Part shown: in pieces, positions 60,893-64,000 of the stretch | Numbering within the stretch: position 1 is the first letter of the stretch | Layout: each line of letters begins with the position of its first letter | Origin: Diadema setosum | Lineage: Eukaryota; Echinodermata; Echinoidea; Diadematoida; Diadematidae | DNA length: 64,000 bases | Reading direction: 5' to 3' | Assembly: GCA_033980235.1 (NCBI GenBank) | Contig: CM067067.1 | Location: 22,155,403-22,219,402 of the forward strand | Translations under genes and position numbers: made by a program | The notes under the pieces: model-generated | What the model was told of the DNA's origin: nothing | Databases searched by the model: none | The model's input: the letters and a program-made list of their open reading frames with translations, nothing else

Positions 60893-60955
<63 letters not shown>
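60778..60955. repeat. Pyrimidine tract, G14 run and (CTAT)n(TA)n
   Basis: TCCTCC-type pyrimidine tract (60778-60808), G14 at 60814-60827, about 45 bp of unique DNA, then five CTAT units and about 28 TA units. Confidence 0.9.
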
Positions 60956-60960
<5 letters not shown>

Positions 60961-62115
60961 TATAATATATGTATACATATACATATGTGGATGTGAACGT
61001 TAGTGTTAGTGTTTGTACGTGTACGTGTGTATGTACGTTTGTATGTGTGAGTAGGCACAGTTGAGTTGGAACTTTTTTTTTTAATGGACAGATAGGTAAT
61101 ACTATGGAAAGACAGGTCGAGACATAGCGAGACAAAAGTGAACTAAGCACGAATATTCAAATCACGGGTCAAGTAATAAGACATAGGGTCCTATATAAGA
61201 CATAAACCCAGTTGTACTTGGATAGATTTGAGTCACTGCTTCGAAAATGCATTTCACGCCGCCAGAAAAAAAGCCACAGGGCCACTTTCACTGTTCGACA
61301 CACTTAATACTTTAAACCTGTAAATGGCACATCGAGCCAAACAGGTAGCCCCCAAAATGGGGCAAAGAAAGAGAAGCAAGAGATTCTGCGCGAATTAAAT
61401 GGAAATGATTTGCATAATACCTATACGTCACAGAGAGAAATCAATCCCACTTTCGTTCTCCACAATGCACGGCGCCAAAACACACATTTCCAAGGATAAG
61501 AGCTAGTGGAAAGTTCTTCTGCCCCTGAGCAACACAGACATTCAGGACACCCAGGAAAGAAAAAGAAAATAATTGATCAATGTGGAGCCGGCTTACACTT
61601 GTGAATTCTAATGTTGGGTCAGAAAACTGGTTACCATGCTCACCAACCAGCCCCCCCCCCCCCCCCAAAAAAAAGAAATAATAAAACAAACTAGCACACA
61701 CGACACATATAAAAACCTACACTACCCTCTGCTGTATCCCGTTGTGGTCCCCTTTCTAACCAGTTTCATGAACTGCGTGTAACACGAAGGTGTAACACGA
61801 ATGCGTAACACCGAATTCACACCAGGTCAGTTGCACAGTACTCGATGAAATGGGATTTTGACACCCTCTTCAATGCAACATTGTCGCTTTTTTTCCCCTG
61901 CCATTTTACTTCAGTCCTATCACCATTATAAATTTCTACTGCGTAGAGAAAAAAAAAATGAAAAGAAAAAAAAGTGGTGCTGACACAAGTTCTGTAGGAA
62001 AAAATGTTGCGATAAATGCTGATATTAATGATAGTACTTTATAATAGTACCACAGTACGACTAATAGCAATAAAAATTTCTCCTCTCTTCCCCCTCCATA
62101 TCTTTCTCTCACGTA
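60956..62115. other. Intergenic with C16 run
   Basis: Contains GT/ACGT-rich DNA to about 61050 and a C16-A8 junction at 61651-61674. GGTGTAACACGAA repeats loosely near 61779-61812. No supported gene. Confidence 0.5.
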
Positions 62116-62136
62116 TGTGTGTGTGTGTGTGTGTGC

Positions 62137-62173
<37 letters not shown>

Positions 62174-62174
62174 G

Positions 62175-62209
<35 letters not shown>

Positions 62210-62222
62210 GGTGCATGCGTGT
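62116..62222. repeat. (GT)n array punctuated by CAGG
   Basis: Three GT arrays (roughly 9, 14 and 13 units) separated by GCAGG, ending in GGTGGGTGGGTG. The repeated interruption shows that a block of GT plus CAGG was duplicated. Confidence 0.95.
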
Positions 62223-62315
62223 GATTTTGATAACAGCAGTCGTACTTCAGTCCAACTACCATTACAAATTTCTACTATATATTGATGAAATATAGATCAA
62301 AAGGGCGCACTTCAC
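62223..62315. other. Spacer between repeats
   Basis: TCCAACTACCATTACAAATTTCTACT near 62250 resembles CCTATCACCATTATAAATTTCTACT at 61916-61940, a short dispersed similarity about 330 bp apart. No gene. Confidence 0.4.
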
Positions 62316-62596
62316 TAGATCGACACCCACAAGTCATACAGCCCACGAGTCATCTAGCTCACAAGTCATCCAGCTCACGAGTCATACAGCCCATGAGTTC
62401 GACACTAAGCCAACAAGGCCCACGAGACCGACACATTAAGCCCCGTGTTGTATCTGTCGAACTCGTGGTGCTGTTTTTACCTAGTGTCGAACTCATGGGC
62501 TTTATTTGCCTTGTGTCGAACTCATGGGCTGTGTGACTCGTGAGCTGTACGACTCATGGACCCGTTTTCAATGTCGAACTCGTGGGTGTCGGTCTA
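62316..62596. mobile_element. 281-bp inverted-repeat element made of CTCGTGGG-type units
   Basis: Left end TAGATCGACACCCACAAGT and right end …ACTCGTGGGTGTCGGTCTA are inverted repeats of 19 bp with two mismatches. The left half is packed with CACGAGTCAT and CAGCCCACGAG words. The right half carries their inverse (TCGAACTCGTGGG, CTCATGGGCTGT, GACTCGTGAGCTGT). The unit TGTCGAACTC occurs four times in the right half with different fillers. No coding capacity and no obvious target duplication. A MITE with internally amplified subunits is the likeliest explanation; the family is unknown to me. Confidence 0.7.
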
Positions 62597-62752
62597 GGAG
62601 GATGATCCCGATCAAAATGATGACAGAAAGTACAATGTAGCAACGTAGCAGCATGGTTATTATTATGATGATGATGATAATGGTAATGATACTAACACTA
62701 ACAATAGTACTAATACCACTACTACGACTACTACTAATAAAGGGCAACGGAA

Positions 62753-62791
62753 CGTTGTGTGTGTGTGTGGGGGGGGGGGGGGGGGGGGGGG
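62753..62791. repeat. (GT)n then G23
   Basis: Eight GT units joined to 23 consecutive G. Confidence 0.95.
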
Positions 62792-63740
62792 CTGCCGCCA
62801 GATGGGGGTGAAGGGTCAATGGTAACATCACAGATGGCCAGAGATACTTAAAGGGAAATTAATACCTGATGGCATGTTGCTTTGTATGAAAAAAGAAAAA
62901 TCAGAGAGGTAAGTCAGTGAGAACTTGGGCCAGAAGTCGGATACATTAGAGTAGTTATGAATTATACCCGTTCAGGGAGTGTAAAACAAATTGGCAACTA
63001 CACGTGTTCTAGGTACTGCTCTCTATTTGCTCTGCACACAAAATTCCACTAATCTTTATTATTCCAAATATTTGGGCACAGGCAGAACTGATGTCTTGAG
63101 GAGGACACAGAAAAATGTATTACTCTAATTGTATACAAAGAACAGGTCTGAAGACATTTTTTTTTTTTTTTGAGAAAGATGAATATTGGTGAATTTTTGT
63201 GCATACAAATTACATGGTAGCCAATTTGTTTCTCTCTCTAAACTTTCAATATTCATACTTTCTTGAATTTTGCCCCAAATTTTCACAGATTTCACCTTTC
63301 TGATTTGTCTGTTTCATACAAAGCAACATAATACAATGTTTCGGGATGGGATTTCTTTTTAAAAGCCATTCCACCAATCTTGGATGATGGAAACGAACAT
63401 GATGCCACTGGAATCAAGAACAAGGAGCTTTTCGGTATCATCGAGCCAACATTTTATGTCAATCTTTGGTGACAGTTGCATTGAGCACAAAATCTCCAAT
63501 GTGCGATACACCAGAACATCAGACACATACAGTTAGGTAAAGATACTTCTATAGCCTTCAAGACATTCTCTACACAAAAATACCATACTCCATACCCTTC
63601 CACAATCAAAATCCTCCCCCCCCCCATAATTTTAAAGTCTTGATAGTCAGAATTCAATCTATACAAATGACTCAAAATGACTCATTCATAGAATGTTAGC
63701 GCTAATCATGCCATTCACACATTAAACGTGACGATTTTTT

Positions 63741-63743
<3 letters not shown>
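62792..63743. other. Intergenic, no gene supported
   Basis: AT-rich DNA with a T-run of about 14 near 63158 and C10 at 63616-63625. A 73-codon minus-strand frame (63454-63675) has no recognised domain. No mobile-element ends seen. Confidence 0.5.

Positions 63744-63826
<83 letters not shown>
63744..63826. repeat. (CT)n joined to (TA)n
   Basis: About 21 CT units followed by about 20 TA units. Confidence 0.95.
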
Positions 63827-63828
<2 letters not shown>

Positions 63829-64000
63829 CTCAAGGCACAAGAAGAATTGTCTGCAGTTTAAAACCTCTGTAGAGCACCAGGCCAGCTATTCTGCAGGCAT
63901 CCAAAACCATTCATATGCACACGCACACATGGAACTATTTTTGCTTCGAGATTGGTTGATGTTGTTGTTGTTGTGCAACATGGTGGGGATTTTATCAAGT
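63827..64000. other. Window edge, unassigned
   Basis: Unique DNA with a short GTTGTTGTTGTTG stretch near 63961. No feature supported. Confidence 0.5.

Overview
This is animal (metazoan) nuclear DNA. It is AT-rich, gene-poor and full of microsatellites, poly-G/poly-C runs and miniature inverted-repeat transposons. One gene is split by introns of about 12.8 and 14.2 kb with GT/AG boundaries. A histidine- and alanine-run homeobox gene, a tRNA-derived SINE, a decayed CR1/L2-type retrotransposon and many TA- and TTAA-flanked MITEs fit a marine invertebrate deuterostome. An echinoderm, perhaps a sea urchin, is my best guess, but no species-diagnostic sequence was recognised. There are no operons, phage genes, CRISPR arrays or rRNA genes, and no intact tRNA gene was seen.

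Layout. 1-28.1 kb is upstream intergenic DNA. It holds microsatellites, a pogo/Tigger-like MITE (7588-8027), a foldback repeat (8735-8925), an 85-bp piggyBac-like mini-element (9505-9589), a four-copy ~210-bp tandem array (10224-11042), a dead non-LTR retrotransposon reverse transcriptase (about 14904-16080) and a CACAGTGTG-rich element (26553-26851). 28.1-29.13 kb is the GC-richer 5' flank/UTR of the gene.

The gene is on the + strand: exon 1 29133-29916, exon 2 42681-42879, exon 3 57086-57383. The joined CDS is 1281 nt, giving 426 aa plus stop. It encodes a homeodomain transcription factor of the NK-like/Bar-related part of the ANTP class, with an EH1-like repression motif, a His run and an intron inside homeodomain codon 53. 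The exact family is not certain; the invertebrate Bari group is my tentative suggestion.

Intron 1 carries short duplications, a GTGTTTCACA MITE (36660-36977) and a TTAA-flanked MITE (38892-39324). Intron 2 carries a 677-bp near-palindrome with a Z-DNA-prone centre (53310-53986), an unexplained 329-codon open frame in CpG-rich DNA (54259-55248) and a CACTG-ended MITE (56116-56655). A tRNA-derived SINE (57561-57805) lies 178 bp after the stop codon, probably in the 3' UTR. 58.4-64 kb is intergenic, with a 281-bp inverted-repeat element built of CTCGTGGG-type units (62316-62596).

The homeobox gene is the only confident protein-coding gene. Everything else is mobile-element debris, simple repeats, or unannotated DNA that may hold enhancers. 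The best leads are the identity of the divergent homeobox gene, the large foldback, the CTCGTGGG element and the long open frame in intron 2.
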